Source: Polaribacter marinaquae (GTDB lineage: Bacteria > Bacteroidota > Bacteroidia > Flavobacteriales > Flavobacteriaceae). Taken from it: a DNA stretch of 64,000 bases. Where the stretch lies: assembly GCF_038019025.1 (NCBI RefSeq), contig NZ_CP150496.1, forward strand, positions 2,310,001 through 2,374,000, in the 5' to 3' direction. Under the pieces are notes generated by a model that ran no database searches, was not told where the DNA came from, and worked only from the letters and a program-made list of their open reading frames with translations. Positions 1 through 8,201 of the stretch are shown one piece after another (position 1 is the first letter of the stretch; each line of letters begins with the position of its first letter). Both the position numbers and the translations under genes were made by a program.

Positions 1-1040
1 AAATAATAATAGCGCCATTAAACTGGGGTTTAGGTCATGCAACTCGTTGTGTGCCCATTATAAACGCATTGTTAGAAAATAATTATCAACCAATAATTGC
101 GTCAGACGGAAGTTCTTTAGAGTTTTTAAAAAAAGAATTTTCTAATTTAGAATTTTTAGAACTTCCGTCTTACAATATTTCTTACCACAAAAATTTAAAG
201 CTTACATTACTTTTACAAATCCCTAGAATTTTAGCAACAGTTAAAAAAGAACAAGAAGTCATTAATAATTTTATTAACGCTAATAAGGATGTTATTGGTG
301 TAATTTCAGACAATAGATTTGGTGTAAGAAGTAAGGTTGTTCCTTCTATCTATATAACACATCAAGTAAATGTTTTATCTGGTTTTACAACTGTTCTAAC
401 CAGTAAAGTTCATCAGAAAATAATAAATAAGTTTGATCAATGTTGGATTCCTGATCATAAAAATGGGGAACTTTCTGGACGTTTATCAAAAATAGAAAAC
501 TCTAAATATAAATTTATTGGTGCCTTAAGCAGGTTTTCTAAAACTACAATTAAAGATAGTAAAGTTGATGTTTTGGTTGTGCTCTCTGGTGTAGAACCTA
601 ATAGAACATTATTAGAACATAAATTGATATCAGAATTTAAAAATGATGCTAGAAATATTGTTTTTGTTTTAGGGAAAGTAGAAAATGATCAAAAAAAATG
701 GACAAGCAATAATTCCGTTTTCTATAATTTTTTATTGTCTAAAGAGTTAGAGCAAAAAATTAATGAAGCAGAAATAGTTATATGTAGATCAGGATATTCA
801 TCAATATTAGATTTGTATACCTTAGAAAAAAAAGTGTTTTTTATACCTACTAAAAATCAACCAGAGCAAGAATATCTTGCTAAATATTTAGAACAAAAAG
901 GTATTGCTCCGTTTGCTAATTTAGAAGATTTTAATAAAAAAATGCTGAATAATTTGAGTGATTACACAGGTTTTAAATCTAAAAAATCAATTTTAAGTAG
1001 TAGTTTATTTAGCCTTTTCCATGGTAAAAGAAAACTCTGA
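1..1040 (+). CDS. Glycosyltransferase, MurG/family 28-like (5' partial)
   Basis: The reading frame is open from base 3, so the gene begins before the window. The GTG at 51 is an internal Val codon: the residues before it read PLNWGLGHATRC, the N-terminal nucleotide-sugar glycosyltransferase motif (GLGHATR). The C-terminal half has the family 28 pattern ICRSGYSSILDLYTL and PEQEYLAKYLEQKG, where MurG-like enzymes bind the UDP-sugar. It resembles the flavobacterial MJ1255/VC2487-type glycosyltransferases and is probably cytoplasmic or membrane-associated. The substrate cannot be told. Its last 36 bases overlap the convergent histidine kinase gene. Confidence 0.75.
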   Translation, partial: IIIAPLNWGLGHATRCVPIINALLENNYQPIIASDGSSLEFLKKEFSNLEFLELPSYNISYHKNLKLTLLLQIPRILATVKKEQEVINNFINANKDVIGVISDNRFGVRSKVVPSIYITHQVNVLSGFTTVLTSKVHQKIINKFDQCWIPDHKNGELSGRLSKIENSKYKFIGALSRFSKTTIKDSKVDVLVVLSGVEPNRTLLEHKLISEFKNDARNIVFVLGKVENDQKKWTSNNSVFYNFLLSKELEQKINEAEIVICRSGYSSILDLYTLEKKVFFIPTKNQPEQEYLAKYLEQKGIAPFANLEDFNKKMLNNLSDYTGFKSKKSILSSSLFSLFHGKRKL

Positions 1041-2045
1041 TCCTTCACCATAAGTACTTTTTAATAAAACTGTTTGGTTGTGAGCCTCTACAATATGCTT
1101 TACAATAGACAAGCCTAAACCAGAGCCACCTTGATCTCTAGATCTACTTTGATCGACTCTGTAAAAACGTTCGAATAATCGAGATAAGTATTTTTGTTCG
1201 ATACCTTCACCGTTATCAACTACACGAATAACATATTTGTTGTCGTTATAATTATCTGCAGCAACAACGGTTGTTCCGTTAGGTTTACCATATTTAATTG
1301 AGTTTACAATTAAATTGATTAAAACTTGTTCTGTTTTTTCTACATCACCAACAACAAAAACCGGAAAATCATAAATTCTATCGAATTTTAAAGTGATATT
1401 TCTTTTTTTAGCTTTCATTTCAAACAAATCAAACACATTTTGAATAACTTCTAAAATGTTGAAAACAACCATGTTTAATTTCAAGCCGTCTGTTTCTAAT
1501 TTAGCAATCATATCTAAATCTTTGGTAACAGCTACCAGTCTTTCTACACCTTTGTTGGCTCTTTCTAAATATTTTTCGCGAATATTTTTATCATCCATAG
1601 CACCTTCTAAAAGTGTAAGAATGTAACCTTGTACGGTAAATAAAGGTGTTTTAAGTTCGTGAGCAACGTTTCCTAAAAAATCTCTTCTAAAAGAATCTCT
1701 TTCTGTTAAACTTTTAATTTCTAACCGTTTACCTTCTACATATTTTTGCATTCTGTTAGAAAGTTTTTCGATATCTGTGGTTACAGATTGTTTTCTTAGA
1801 TCGTTAACATCTAATATAGAAACGTTTTCGTATATTTTTTTTAATCTTCTATAAATAAAATGTTCTGTTCTATATTGAATTATAAAAAATGAGATGATAA
1901 ACAAAATAAGTACAGCAATTATTGCTGTACTTAAATTAAGTTTATCTGTACTAAAAAAATATGTTATTATAGCAATACTAGAAGATAGTATTGTTAAGTA
2001 AGTTGCAGACCAAAGTGCGTATGAATAGGTTTTTTTAAACTTCAT
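1005..2045 (-). CDS. Sensor histidine kinase, PhoR-like
   Basis: Membrane-bound sensor kinase of 346 residues. Two N-terminal transmembrane helices (about residues 10-31 and 37-57) are separated by only a few residues, so there is almost no periplasmic sensor. The H-box VAHELKTPL places the phospho-accepting His at about 129. The N-box (LIVNSIKYG) and the G boxes (VDNGEGI, GGSGLGLSIV) show a complete HATPase domain. It lies 10 bp downstream of the OmpR-type regulator on the same strand and is almost certainly its partner. The short extracytoplasmic loop fits PhoR-type kinases, which sense through a transporter, but phosphate as the signal is inference. Confidence 0.85.
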   Translation of the reverse strand: MKFKKTYSYALWSATYLTILSSSIAIITYFFSTDKLNLSTAIIAVLILFIISFFIIQYRTEHFIYRRLKKIYENVSILDVNDLRKQSVTTDIEKLSNRMQKYVEGKRLEIKSLTERDSFRRDFLGNVAHELKTPLFTVQGYILTLLEGAMDDKNIREKYLERANKGVERLVAVTKDLDMIAKLETDGLKLNMVVFNILEVIQNVFDLFEMKAKKRNITLKFDRIYDFPVFVVGDVEKTEQVLINLIVNSIKYGKPNGTTVVAADNYNDNKYVIRVVDNGEGIEQKYLSRLFERFYRVDQSRSRDQGGSGLGLSIVKHIVEAHNQTVLLKSTYGEGSEFSFTMEKAK

Positions 2046-2055
2046 AAAAGCAAAT

Positions 2056-2754
2056 TTATTTATCTGCTTCTAGTAATACAAATTTATAACCAACTCCTTT
2101 TACAGTTTTAAAATGGTCGTCTCCTATTTTTTCTCTTAATTTTCTAATATGTACGTCTATTGTTCTACCACCAACTACAACTTCATTACCCCAAACGGTA
2201 TCTAAAATTACTTCTCTTTTAAAAACTTTACCTGGTTTAGAAGTTAGTAAAGAGAATAGCTCAAACTCTTTTCTAGGTAATAAAATCTTTTTACCAGCTT
2301 TATAAACTACATATTCTTCTCTATCAATAACTATATCGCCAATTTTAAAAGTCTCTTCGCTTTCTTTTTCAGATTTTAATCTTCTTAAAAGAGATTTCAC
2401 CTTACTAACCAATACTTTGGGTTTAATAGGTTTTGTAATATAATCATCTGCGCCAGCTTCAAAACCTGCTACTTGAGAATAATCTTCTCCTCTTGCAGTT
2501 AAAAATGAGATGATAACATTTTCTAGCGAATTAATTTTTCTGATTTTTTCACAAGCCTCGATACCATCCATTTCTGGCATCATTATATCTAATAAAATTA
2601 AATGCGGTGTGTTTTTTTTAGCAGATTTTATTGCCTCTTGGCCATTATTTGCGGTAAAAACTTGATAGCCTTCATTTCTTAAATTATAACCAACTATTTC
2701 GATAATATCTGGTTCATCATCTACTAATAGTATTTTAATATCGCTTTTATTCAT
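2056..2754 (-). CDS. Response regulator, OmpR/PhoB family
   Basis: Two-domain regulator of 232 residues. The receiver domain has the acidic pocket (VDDEPD), phospho-acceptor Asp at about 56 (LLDIMMPEMDG), the conserved Thr in FLTARGE and Lys at about 108 (YITKPI). The C-terminal winged helix has the typical RTIDVHIRKLREKIG recognition region and KTVKGVGYKF hairpin. It is the first gene of a two-gene operon with the downstream kinase. On its own strand the box TACTTTTG (2808-2801) is a plausible -7 element about 45 bp before the ATG. The pair diverges from a T9SS cargo gene, a possible target. Confidence 0.88.
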   Translation of the reverse strand: MNKSDIKILLVDDEPDIIEIVGYNLRNEGYQVFTANNGQEAIKSAKKNTPHLILLDIMMPEMDGIEACEKIRKINSLENVIISFLTARGEDYSQVAGFEAGADDYITKPIKPKVLVSKVKSLLRRLKSEKESEETFKIGDIVIDREEYVVYKAGKKILLPRKEFELFSLLTSKPGKVFKREVILDTVWGNEVVVGGRTIDVHIRKLREKIGDDHFKTVKGVGYKFVLLEADK

Positions 2755-2800
2755 GATTTTAAATAAATATAAGTATCAAAAATAGTAATTATTATTATAG

Positions 2801-2808
2801 CAAAAGTA
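2801..2808 (-). promoter_or_regulatory. -7 promoter box of the regulator-kinase operon
   Basis: Reads TACTTTTG on the minus strand, a match to the Bacteroidota sigma-A -7 element TAnnTTTG, about 45 bp before the regulator ATG. No good -33 TTG was seen at the usual spacing. Confidence 0.45.
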
Positions 2809-2938
2809 TCCTTAACAAACATTTAATTTTAAAAAGATTATAGATAACGTTTACTTAACGATAAAATAAAATGTCTTTTTTTACTTCTTGATATTGAGTT
2901 TGTTAATGATTAGATAACAAATAAGAAATCTAAAAAGT

Positions 2939-2946
2939 TATATTTG
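2939..2946 (+). promoter_or_regulatory. -7 promoter box of the T9SS cargo gene
   Basis: TATATTTG matches the Bacteroidota -7 element and lies 27 bp before the ATG at 2974. It overlaps the in-frame TTG at 2944, so that TTG cannot be the translation start; the ATG at 2974 is chosen. Confidence 0.5.
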
Positions 2947-2973
2947 TTTTTTGAAATCATAAATCCTATTCAC

Positions 2974-4935
2974 ATGAAAAAAAATTACATTATTACATTA
3001 TTTTTAATGCTTTGTTTTGGGGCTTTGTCATACGGCCAAGGTTCTGAATCTTTTGCAAACTCAAACGCTACAGGTTCTTATGCAGATAATAGTTTTGTTG
3101 GTGATGGAGGAATAACCTGGACTTATGTTGCTTCTAGAAATGCAAATAATACTGCAGGTGTAACTTTACCAGCAGTTATGTTAAGAAGATCTAGTAGTGA
3201 TAGTAAAATAACATCAAGTACTATATCTGGCGGTATTGGAAATTTTTCTGTGAAACTTTACAAAGGGTTTACGGGTGCTGGAAATAGACAAGTAGAATTA
3301 TTTATAAATGGTGAATCTAAAGGAACATCAGTAGCTTTTGATGATTTTGATGAACACGTATTTTCTGTTTCTGGTATAAATGTTTCTGGAGATATAGTGA
3401 TAGAAATTAAAAATATAACAGAAAAACAAGTTATTGTAGATGATATTTCTTGGACAGCTCCAAGTTCAGACCCAGCAATAAATACAATTGGTACAATATC
3501 TTTATTAGAATATTTTGAAGGAAATGGGCCGTCACCAGAAAAAGGAATTAATGTAGAAGGTACAAACCTAACATCAGACATTACCGTTACTGCTCCAACA
3601 AACTTTGAGGTTTCGGTTGATGCTACTGGTACATATTCGCAATCTATTGCTCTAGCACAAACTTCTGGTGAAGTTGCTTCTACACCAATTTATGTTCGTT
3701 TAAAAGAAGGTTTAGGTGAAGGTACATTTGCAGATAATATCACATTAAGTTCTGCGGGTGCAGAATCTGTTACAATTGCAGTTACAGGTGAGGTAAAAAA
3801 TGCAGATCCTCAATTTACATATGCAGAATCTTTAAGTAAATTTAGTTATACACTAGAAGAAGGACCTTCTGATGTTCAAAACTTTTCTGTAGAAGGTCTG
3901 TTTTTAACAGATGATTTTATTATTGCTGCACCAGAAAATTTTGAAATTTCTTTTTCTCAAGATACAGATTTTGCTAGTTCTTTATCAATTACACCTGCTG
4001 ACGGTAAAATTGAAGATATTATTTACATTCGTTTAAAAGCGGGTATTACAGTTCCTGGTAATTATCAAGGAGATGTAACTCTTTCTTCTGCAGGAGTAAC
4101 AGCTGTTACTTTTAATGCTGAAGGAGTTGTATACGGAGAATTAACAAATAATATTATTATTTCAGGTGTTTTTGATGGTAGCTTAACTGGTGGAATTCCA
4201 AAAGGAGTTGAATTATATGTTTTAGAAGATGTTGCAGATTTAAGTTTATTCGGATTAAGCTCTGTTTCTAACGGAGGAGGTTCTACGGATGGAGACATAG
4301 AATTTAATTTTCCTTCTATAGCTGTTACTGCCGGAACTTTTATATATATTTCTTCAAGCGAAGCTGGATTTACAGATTTTTTTGGCAAGAATGCAGATTA
4401 TATAACAGGTGTTGTAAATATTAATGGAGACGATTCGATTGAATTATATGAAAACGGAAAAATTATAGATGTTTTTGGTAACGTAAATAAAGATGGTTCT
4501 GGTGAAACTTGGGAGTATCTTGATGGTTGGGCTTATAGAAATTCTACTTCTAGCCCACAGGGAACTACTTTTACCGATACTAATTGGTCGTATAGTGGTG
4601 TAGATGGACTAGAAGGTGGTACAAATAATGCTACTGCAACAACTCCTTTTCCTATTGGTACTTTTCAACCTGCAACCGCAGCTGTTTCTAGAAATAGTAT
4701 CGAAGGTTTTAAAACATTTCCAAACCCTGTTACAAATAAAGAGTTTACTGTATCAACAAATAATACAAGTGTAAAGCAAATTATAATTTTTAATGTTTTA
4801 GGTAAAAAAGTTTATGCTGCTAGTTTTTCTGGAGTAAAATCTACAATAAATGTTTCTGATATGAATGCAGGAGTTTATATTGTAAAGGTTACTGAAGATG
4901 GTAAGACAGCTACAAAAAAGTTGGTAATAAGATAA
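2974..4935 (+). CDS. T9SS-secreted protein with lamin-tail-like domain
   Basis: Secreted protein of 653 residues. A Sec signal peptide ends near YGQG (about residue 21). An N-terminal beta-sandwich (about 25-160) is followed by two related Ig-like repeats of about 110 residues, each with the pattern APxNFE(V/I)S and IYxRLK and ending in LSSAG. About residues 390-555 resemble the lamin-tail domain common at the front of extracellular nucleases and esterases (GVELYVL, DGDIEF, DDSIELYENGK). The last 75 residues are a type A T9SS sorting domain (FKTFPNPV, NVLGKKVY, MNAGVYIVKV, KKLVIR). No catalytic domain was recognised, so it may be a binding or adhesin-like protein. It diverges from the PhoB-like operon. 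Confidence 0.8.
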   Translation: MKKNYIITLFLMLCFGALSYGQGSESFANSNATGSYADNSFVGDGGITWTYVASRNANNTAGVTLPAVMLRRSSSDSKITSSTISGGIGNFSVKLYKGFTGAGNRQVELFINGESKGTSVAFDDFDEHVFSVSGINVSGDIVIEIKNITEKQVIVDDISWTAPSSDPAINTIGTISLLEYFEGNGPSPEKGINVEGTNLTSDITVTAPTNFEVSVDATGTYSQSIALAQTSGEVASTPIYVRLKEGLGEGTFADNITLSSAGAESVTIAVTGEVKNADPQFTYAESLSKFSYTLEEGPSDVQNFSVEGLFLTDDFIIAAPENFEISFSQDTDFASSLSITPADGKIEDIIYIRLKAGITVPGNYQGDVTLSSAGVTAVTFNAEGVVYGELTNNIIISGVFDGSLTGGIPKGVELYVLEDVADLSLFGLSSVSNGGGSTDGDIEFNFPSIAVTAGTFIYISSSEAGFTDFFGKNADYITGVVNINGDDSIELYENGKIIDVFGNVNKDGSGETWEYLDGWAYRNSTSSPQGTTFTDTNWSYSGVDGLEGGTNNATATTPFPIGTFQPATAAVSRNSIEGFKTFPNPVTNKEFTVSTNNTSVKQIIIFNVLGKKVYAASFSGVKSTINVSDMNAGVYIVKVTEDGKTATKKLVIR

Positions 4936-4962
4936 TTACGAGTATACTTTTTAATATTAAGA

Positions 4963-4993
4963 AAGCTTCGATTTATTTCGGAGCTTTTTTTTT
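4963..4993 (+). terminator. Rho-independent terminator after the T9SS cargo gene
   Basis: Stem AAGCTTCG / CGGAGCTT with one G-T pair and an 8-base loop, followed by a run of T. It lies 27 bp after the stop codon. Confidence 0.7.
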
Positions 4994-5022
4994 GACTATA
5001 TTTAGAGGAGAAAAAGAAAAAG

Positions 5023-5739
5023 ATGAATTTAAAATTAAAACTAAGTAATATCTTATTTTTAGATATAGAAACTGTGCCAGCAGAAAGTAATTGGCAAAAT
5101 TTAACAACAACTACTCAAGAGTTATTTAAGAAAAAAACAAGTTATCAACGAAAAGAAGAAACTACAGCAGCAGAATTTTATGAACGTGCAGGAATTTGGG
5201 CCGAATTTGGCAAAATTATATGTATTTCTGTAGGTTATTTTGTTTTGAATGATGAAAAAAATCAATTTAGAGTGACTTCTTTTTTTGGTGATGATGAATT
5301 TAAATTATTATCCGAATTTAAAAACTTATTAGAAACACATTTTTCTAAACCAGCAAACGTATTATGTGCGCATAATGGTAAAGAGTTCGATTTTCCTTTT
5401 ATCGCTAGAAGAATGATTGTACATCAAATACCATTACCTAAAAAACTAAATTTATTTGGTAAAAAACCATGGGAAATTCCGCATTTAGATACTTTAGAGT
5501 TGTGGAAATTTGGTGATTATAAGCATTATACTTCCCTAAACTTATTAACATCAATCTTAGGAATACCTTCGCCAAAAGATGATATTGATGGTAGTGAAGT
5601 TGCTAAAGTTTATTACATAGAAAAAAACATTAAAAGAATAGTTAATTACTGCGAAAAAGATACAATTACGGTAGCGCAGGTATTATTAAGATTTAATAAT
5701 CAACCTTTGTTAGAGGAAAAGGATATTGTAAATGTTTAA
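5023..5739 (+). CDS. Predicted 3'-5' exonuclease, PolB-like
   Basis: Protein of 238 residues of the DNA_pol_B_exo2 type, the stand-alone exonuclease related to the proofreading domain of family B polymerases. Exo I is LFLDIETVPAE near residue 13 (metal-binding DxE), Exo II is the AHNGKEFDFPF segment, and Exo III is NYCEKDTITV (YxxxD type). It is probably a cytoplasmic single-strand DNA or RNA exonuclease. A purine-rich TTAGAGGAGAAA lies 10 bp before the ATG, unusually Shine-Dalgarno-like for this group. The 3' end overlaps the convergent membrane protein gene by 4 bp. Confidence 0.8.
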   Translation: MNLKLKLSNILFLDIETVPAESNWQNLTTTTQELFKKKTSYQRKEETTAAEFYERAGIWAEFGKIICISVGYFVLNDEKNQFRVTSFFGDDEFKLLSEFKNLLETHFSKPANVLCAHNGKEFDFPFIARRMIVHQIPLPKKLNLFGKKPWEIPHLDTLELWKFGDYKHYTSLNLLTSILGIPSPKDDIDGSEVAKVYYIEKNIKRIVNYCEKDTITVAQVLLRFNNQPLLEEKDIVNV

Positions 5740-6047
5740 TTGAATTTAGAAAGTATAAATAACAATACATGATAAAAAGCTGGTAAAAAAGCAATTACTA
5801 ATATTACTTTAAACTTTTTAAAAATATTTTTTGTCTGTAGCCAAATTATAAAAGGTGATGCTAGTGAAAGTAGTAAGCCAATATAAACGCAAACTTTAGA
5901 AATATAAGTACCGTATTTATAGATATACTCGTATTCAGAAAAACGATATACTTCAAAGCTTCCTTTAAGTATTAAATTTTGAATTAACAACAAGTAAATA
6001 ACTACGGTAAGTATTAAGGGTGATGTAAAAAACTTTACTGTACTCAT
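5736..6047 (-). CDS. Small hypothetical membrane protein
   Basis: Protein of 103 residues with three predicted transmembrane helices (about 9-27, 50-70 and 80-99) separated by Tyr/Lys-rich stretches. No family was recognised. The ATG at 6047 lies 17 bp downstream of the ABC-F stop codon on the same strand, so the two are probably co-transcribed. The 3' end overlaps the exonuclease gene by 4 bp. Codon use and base composition match the neighbours, which supports a real gene. Confidence 0.6.
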   Translation of the reverse strand: MSTVKFFTSPLILTVVIYLLLIQNLILKGSFEVYRFSEYEYIYKYGTYISKVCVYIGLLLSLASPFIIWLQTKNIFKKFKVILVIAFLPAFYHVLLFILSKFN

Positions 6048-6063
6048 CTTACAAAACCATTAA

Positions 6064-7932
6064 TTAATCTTCTAATTTCATAGAAAGTTCTAACCAACGC
6101 TCTTCTTTTGCTTCTAAATTGTCTATAATTTCTTGTAATTCTTCAGATTTTTTTGGAATATCTTCTGTAGCAATTTCTACGTTTAAAAATTGTTTTTCAA
6201 TTGTTTCTTTTCTTTTCTGAAGTCTTTCTATTTCACTTTCTAAAGCGCCAAACTCTCTTTTTTCATCAAAGCTTAAAGCAGATTTTGTATTTTTTTTAGT
6301 TGCTTTTTTTTCTTCTTTTTTAATTGTTGTTTTTTCTGAATTGTCTTTAGAAAGAGAACTATCGTAAGCTCTAAAATCTGAGTAGTTACCTGGAAAATTT
6401 TCTACAACACCTTCACCTCTAAAAACAAATAATGAATCTACTATTTTATCCATGAAATATCTGTCGTGAGAAACCACTAAAAGGTTTCCTGGATAATCTA
6501 AAAGAAAGTTTTCTAAAACATTTAAAGTAACAACATCTAAATCGTTGGTAGGCTCATCTAAGATTAAAAAGTTAGGATTCTGAATTAAAACTGCACATAA
6601 ATACAAACGTTTTTGTTCTCCACCAGATAGTTTTTCTACAAAGTCATATTGTTTCTTCTTGTCAAACAAAAATCTTTCTAATAATTGCGATGCAGAAATT
6701 CTTCTTCCTTTAGCTAACGGAATTTCTTCACCAAATTCTTTTACAACTTCTATTACTTTTTGTCCTTCTTTAATTTGAATACCAGCTTGTGTGTAGTAGC
6801 CAAATTTTACAGTTTCACCTAAAACTACCTTACCACCATCTAAAGGTGCTTTTTCGGTGATAATATTTAAAAATGATGATTTTCCTGTTCCGTTTTTACC
6901 AATGATCCCTACTCTTTCGCCTCTTTTAAAAACATAATCAAAACCATCTAAAATCTTTTTTTCTCCCCAAGATTTATGCACTTTATGTAGTTCTAGAATT
7001 TTACTTCCCAAACGTTCCATATTAATTTCTAATTGTACTTGGTGGTCTTTTCTACGTTGATGTGCTTTTTCTTTAATTGCGAAAAAATCATCTGTTCTAG
7101 ATTTCGATTTTGTAGTTCTAGCTTTTGGTTGCTTGCGCATCCAATCTAATTCTTTTTTAAATAAACTTTTAGCTTTGCTTAAGTTTGTCGCTTCTAAAGC
7201 TAATCGTTCTTCTTTATTTTGAAGGTAATAAGAGTAGTTACCTTTGTATTTGTAAATTTTACCTTCGTCTAACTCTAAAATTTCGTTACACACGCGTTCT
7301 AAAAAGTAACGGTCATGCGTAACCATAAAAAGTGTTATTTTCTCTTTAGCAAAAAAAGCTTCTAACCATTCTATCATTTCTAGATCTAAATGGTTTGTTG
7401 GTTCGTCTAAAATTAGTAAATCTGGTTTATTAATTAAAACGATAGCAAGAGATAAACGTTTTCTTTGTCCACCAGACAAAGCACCAACTTTTAAAGATAA
7501 ATCGTCTAATTTTAATTTAGATAATATTTGCTTGTATTGTGTTTCAAAATCCCAAGCATTAAACTGTTCCATTTGCTCAAAAGCAGCTTGGTAAGTGTCT
7601 GTGTCGTCTAAGTTTTTTAACGCTTTTTCATATTGATTTACAATAGATAGAATTTTATTATCAGTTGCAAAGATTGTTTCTTCGATTGTTAAATCAGGAT
7701 TGATATCATCTTTTTGTGCTAAATAAGCAATAGAAATTCCTTTTCTGCTAACTACTTGCCCAGAGTCGGGTACATCTAAACCTGCAATAATATTTAATAT
7801 TGATGTTTTACCGCTTCCGTTTTTTGCAACAAAAGCTACTTTTTGATCTTTATTAATACCAAAAGAGATGTCGTCGAATAAAATGCGTTCTCCGTAAGAT
7901 TTAGAAATGTTTTCTACTGATAAATAATTCAC
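6064..7932 (-). CDS. ABC-F family ATPase, Uup-like
   Basis: Soluble protein of 622 residues with two ABC ATPase domains and no membrane segments. Walker A motifs are KNGSGKTS and KNGTGKSS; signature motifs are LSGGQRKR and LSGGEQKR; Walker B is LLILDEPTNHLD and FLILDEPTNDLD. A charged linker joins the domains, and a Lys/Glu-rich coiled coil follows residue 520, as in Uup. ABC-F proteins bind the ribosomal E site or act in DNA and ribosome maintenance. I chose GTG at 7932 (NYLSVENIS, the normal family start) over an upstream TTG at 7968, which lies inside a terminator-like hairpin. The gene has an unusual leader (see 7946-8045). Confidence 0.88.
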   Translation of the reverse strand: MNYLSVENISKSYGERILFDDISFGINKDQKVAFVAKNGSGKTSILNIIAGLDVPDSGQVVSRKGISIAYLAQKDDINPDLTIEETIFATDNKILSIVNQYEKALKNLDDTDTYQAAFEQMEQFNAWDFETQYKQILSKLKLDDLSLKVGALSGGQRKRLSLAIVLINKPDLLILDEPTNHLDLEMIEWLEAFFAKEKITLFMVTHDRYFLERVCNEILELDEGKIYKYKGNYSYYLQNKEERLALEATNLSKAKSLFKKELDWMRKQPKARTTKSKSRTDDFFAIKEKAHQRRKDHQVQLEINMERLGSKILELHKVHKSWGEKKILDGFDYVFKRGERVGIIGKNGTGKSSFLNIITEKAPLDGGKVVLGETVKFGYYTQAGIQIKEGQKVIEVVKEFGEEIPLAKGRRISASQLLERFLFDKKKQYDFVEKLSGGEQKRLYLCAVLIQNPNFLILDEPTNDLDVVTLNVLENFLLDYPGNLLVVSHDRYFMDKIVDSLFVFRGEGVVENFPGNYSDFRAYDSSLSKDNSEKTTIKKEEKKATKKNTKSALSFDEKREFGALESEIERLQKRKETIEKQFLNVEIATEDIPKKSEELQEIIDNLEAKEERWLELSMKLED

Positions 7933-7945
7933 TACTTGTATTTTT

Positions 7946-7993
7946 TTACAAAGAAACAAAAAACCCAAGCAAAGGCTTGGGTTTTTGAGTCAT
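7946..7993 (-). CDS. Possible 15-codon leader peptide before the ABC-F gene
   Basis: ATG at 7993 opens a short frame reading MTQKPKPLLGFFVSL, with TAA at 7948-7946, 13 bp before the ABC-F GTG. It runs straight through the terminator-like hairpin at 7959-7986, so a translating ribosome would cover or melt the stem. This is the layout of antibiotic-responsive attenuators before some ABC-F genes. It is short and could be chance; expression is inferred. Confidence 0.3.
   Translation of the reverse strand: MTQKPKPLLGFFVSL
7959..7986 (-). terminator. Terminator or attenuator hairpin in the ABC-F leader
   Basis: Perfect 12-bp stem whose core is CCCAAGC / GCTTGGG with flanking A and T runs. Read on the minus strand it ends in TTTTTTG; read on the plus strand it ends in TTTTTG. 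It ends only 27 bp before the ABC-F GTG, so on the minus strand it would stop transcripts just before that gene unless bypassed. Confidence 0.6.
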
Positions 7994-8040
7994 TTAATTT
8001 TAGGGGTCGCATTAGGGGTGCTAATTAAATGACTTTTATA
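7959..8040 (-). ncRNA. Candidate structured leader or small RNA
   Basis: A predicted minus-strand transcript of about 80 nt from the promoter at 8045-8075 to the terminator at 7959-7986. It contains a perfect 12-bp stem (8034-8023 with 7999-7988, AGTCATTTAATT / AATTAAATGACT) closing a 23-nt loop. The loop holds ACCCCTAA twice, 12 nt apart (8019-8012 and 8007-8000). It could be a free small RNA or the attenuator leader of the ABC-F mRNA. No known RNA family was recognised. Confidence 0.35.
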
Positions 8041-8044
8041 CTTG

Positions 8045-8075
8045 TAAAAATAGTAGTTAAGTACATACTTGTCAA
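8045..8075 (-). promoter_or_regulatory. Predicted promoter reading into the ABC-F leader
   Basis: TTG at 8075-8073, a 20-bp spacer, then TATTTTTA at 8052-8045 (TAnnTTTG with the last G changed). The spacing is identical to the promoter at 13411-13441, and both -33 boxes abut the same palindrome. Confidence 0.45.
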
Positions 8076-8139
8076 TCCCTGAATTCAGTATATTTTCACT
8101 ATCCCTGAATTCAGGGTTTTATATCCCTGAATTCAGTAT
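8075..8139. repeat. Three copies of a GAATTC-centred palindrome, cluster 1
   Basis: Copies at 8075-8090, 8101-8118 and 8123-8139 all begin ATCCCTGAATTCAG. The middle copy has the full CCCTGAATTCAGGG dyad; the outer two have a degenerate right arm (CAGTA). Centres are 26 and 22 bp apart. They lie between the 3' end of the 1700-residue gene and the ABC-F leader promoter, at about -44, -70 and -92 from its predicted start. Confidence 0.8.
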
Positions 8140-8201
8140 GTCAATAAATTTAAATTATTGTCTAATAGTGTTTTAATTTTTATTTAGTATGCTGGTTTAA
8201 A

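Noticed and set aside
2944..2973. Upstream TTG start for the T9SS cargo protein
   Set aside because: It falls inside the -7 box, and the signal peptide starts properly at the ATG at 2974.
7933..7968. Upstream TTG start for the ABC-F protein
   Set aside because: Lies inside the terminator hairpin and adds 12 residues not typical of the family.
8075..8139. Regular short repeats suggesting a CRISPR array
   Set aside because: Only three units of about 16-18 bp with 4-12 bp between them and palindromic cores; no cas genes and no array-like spacers.
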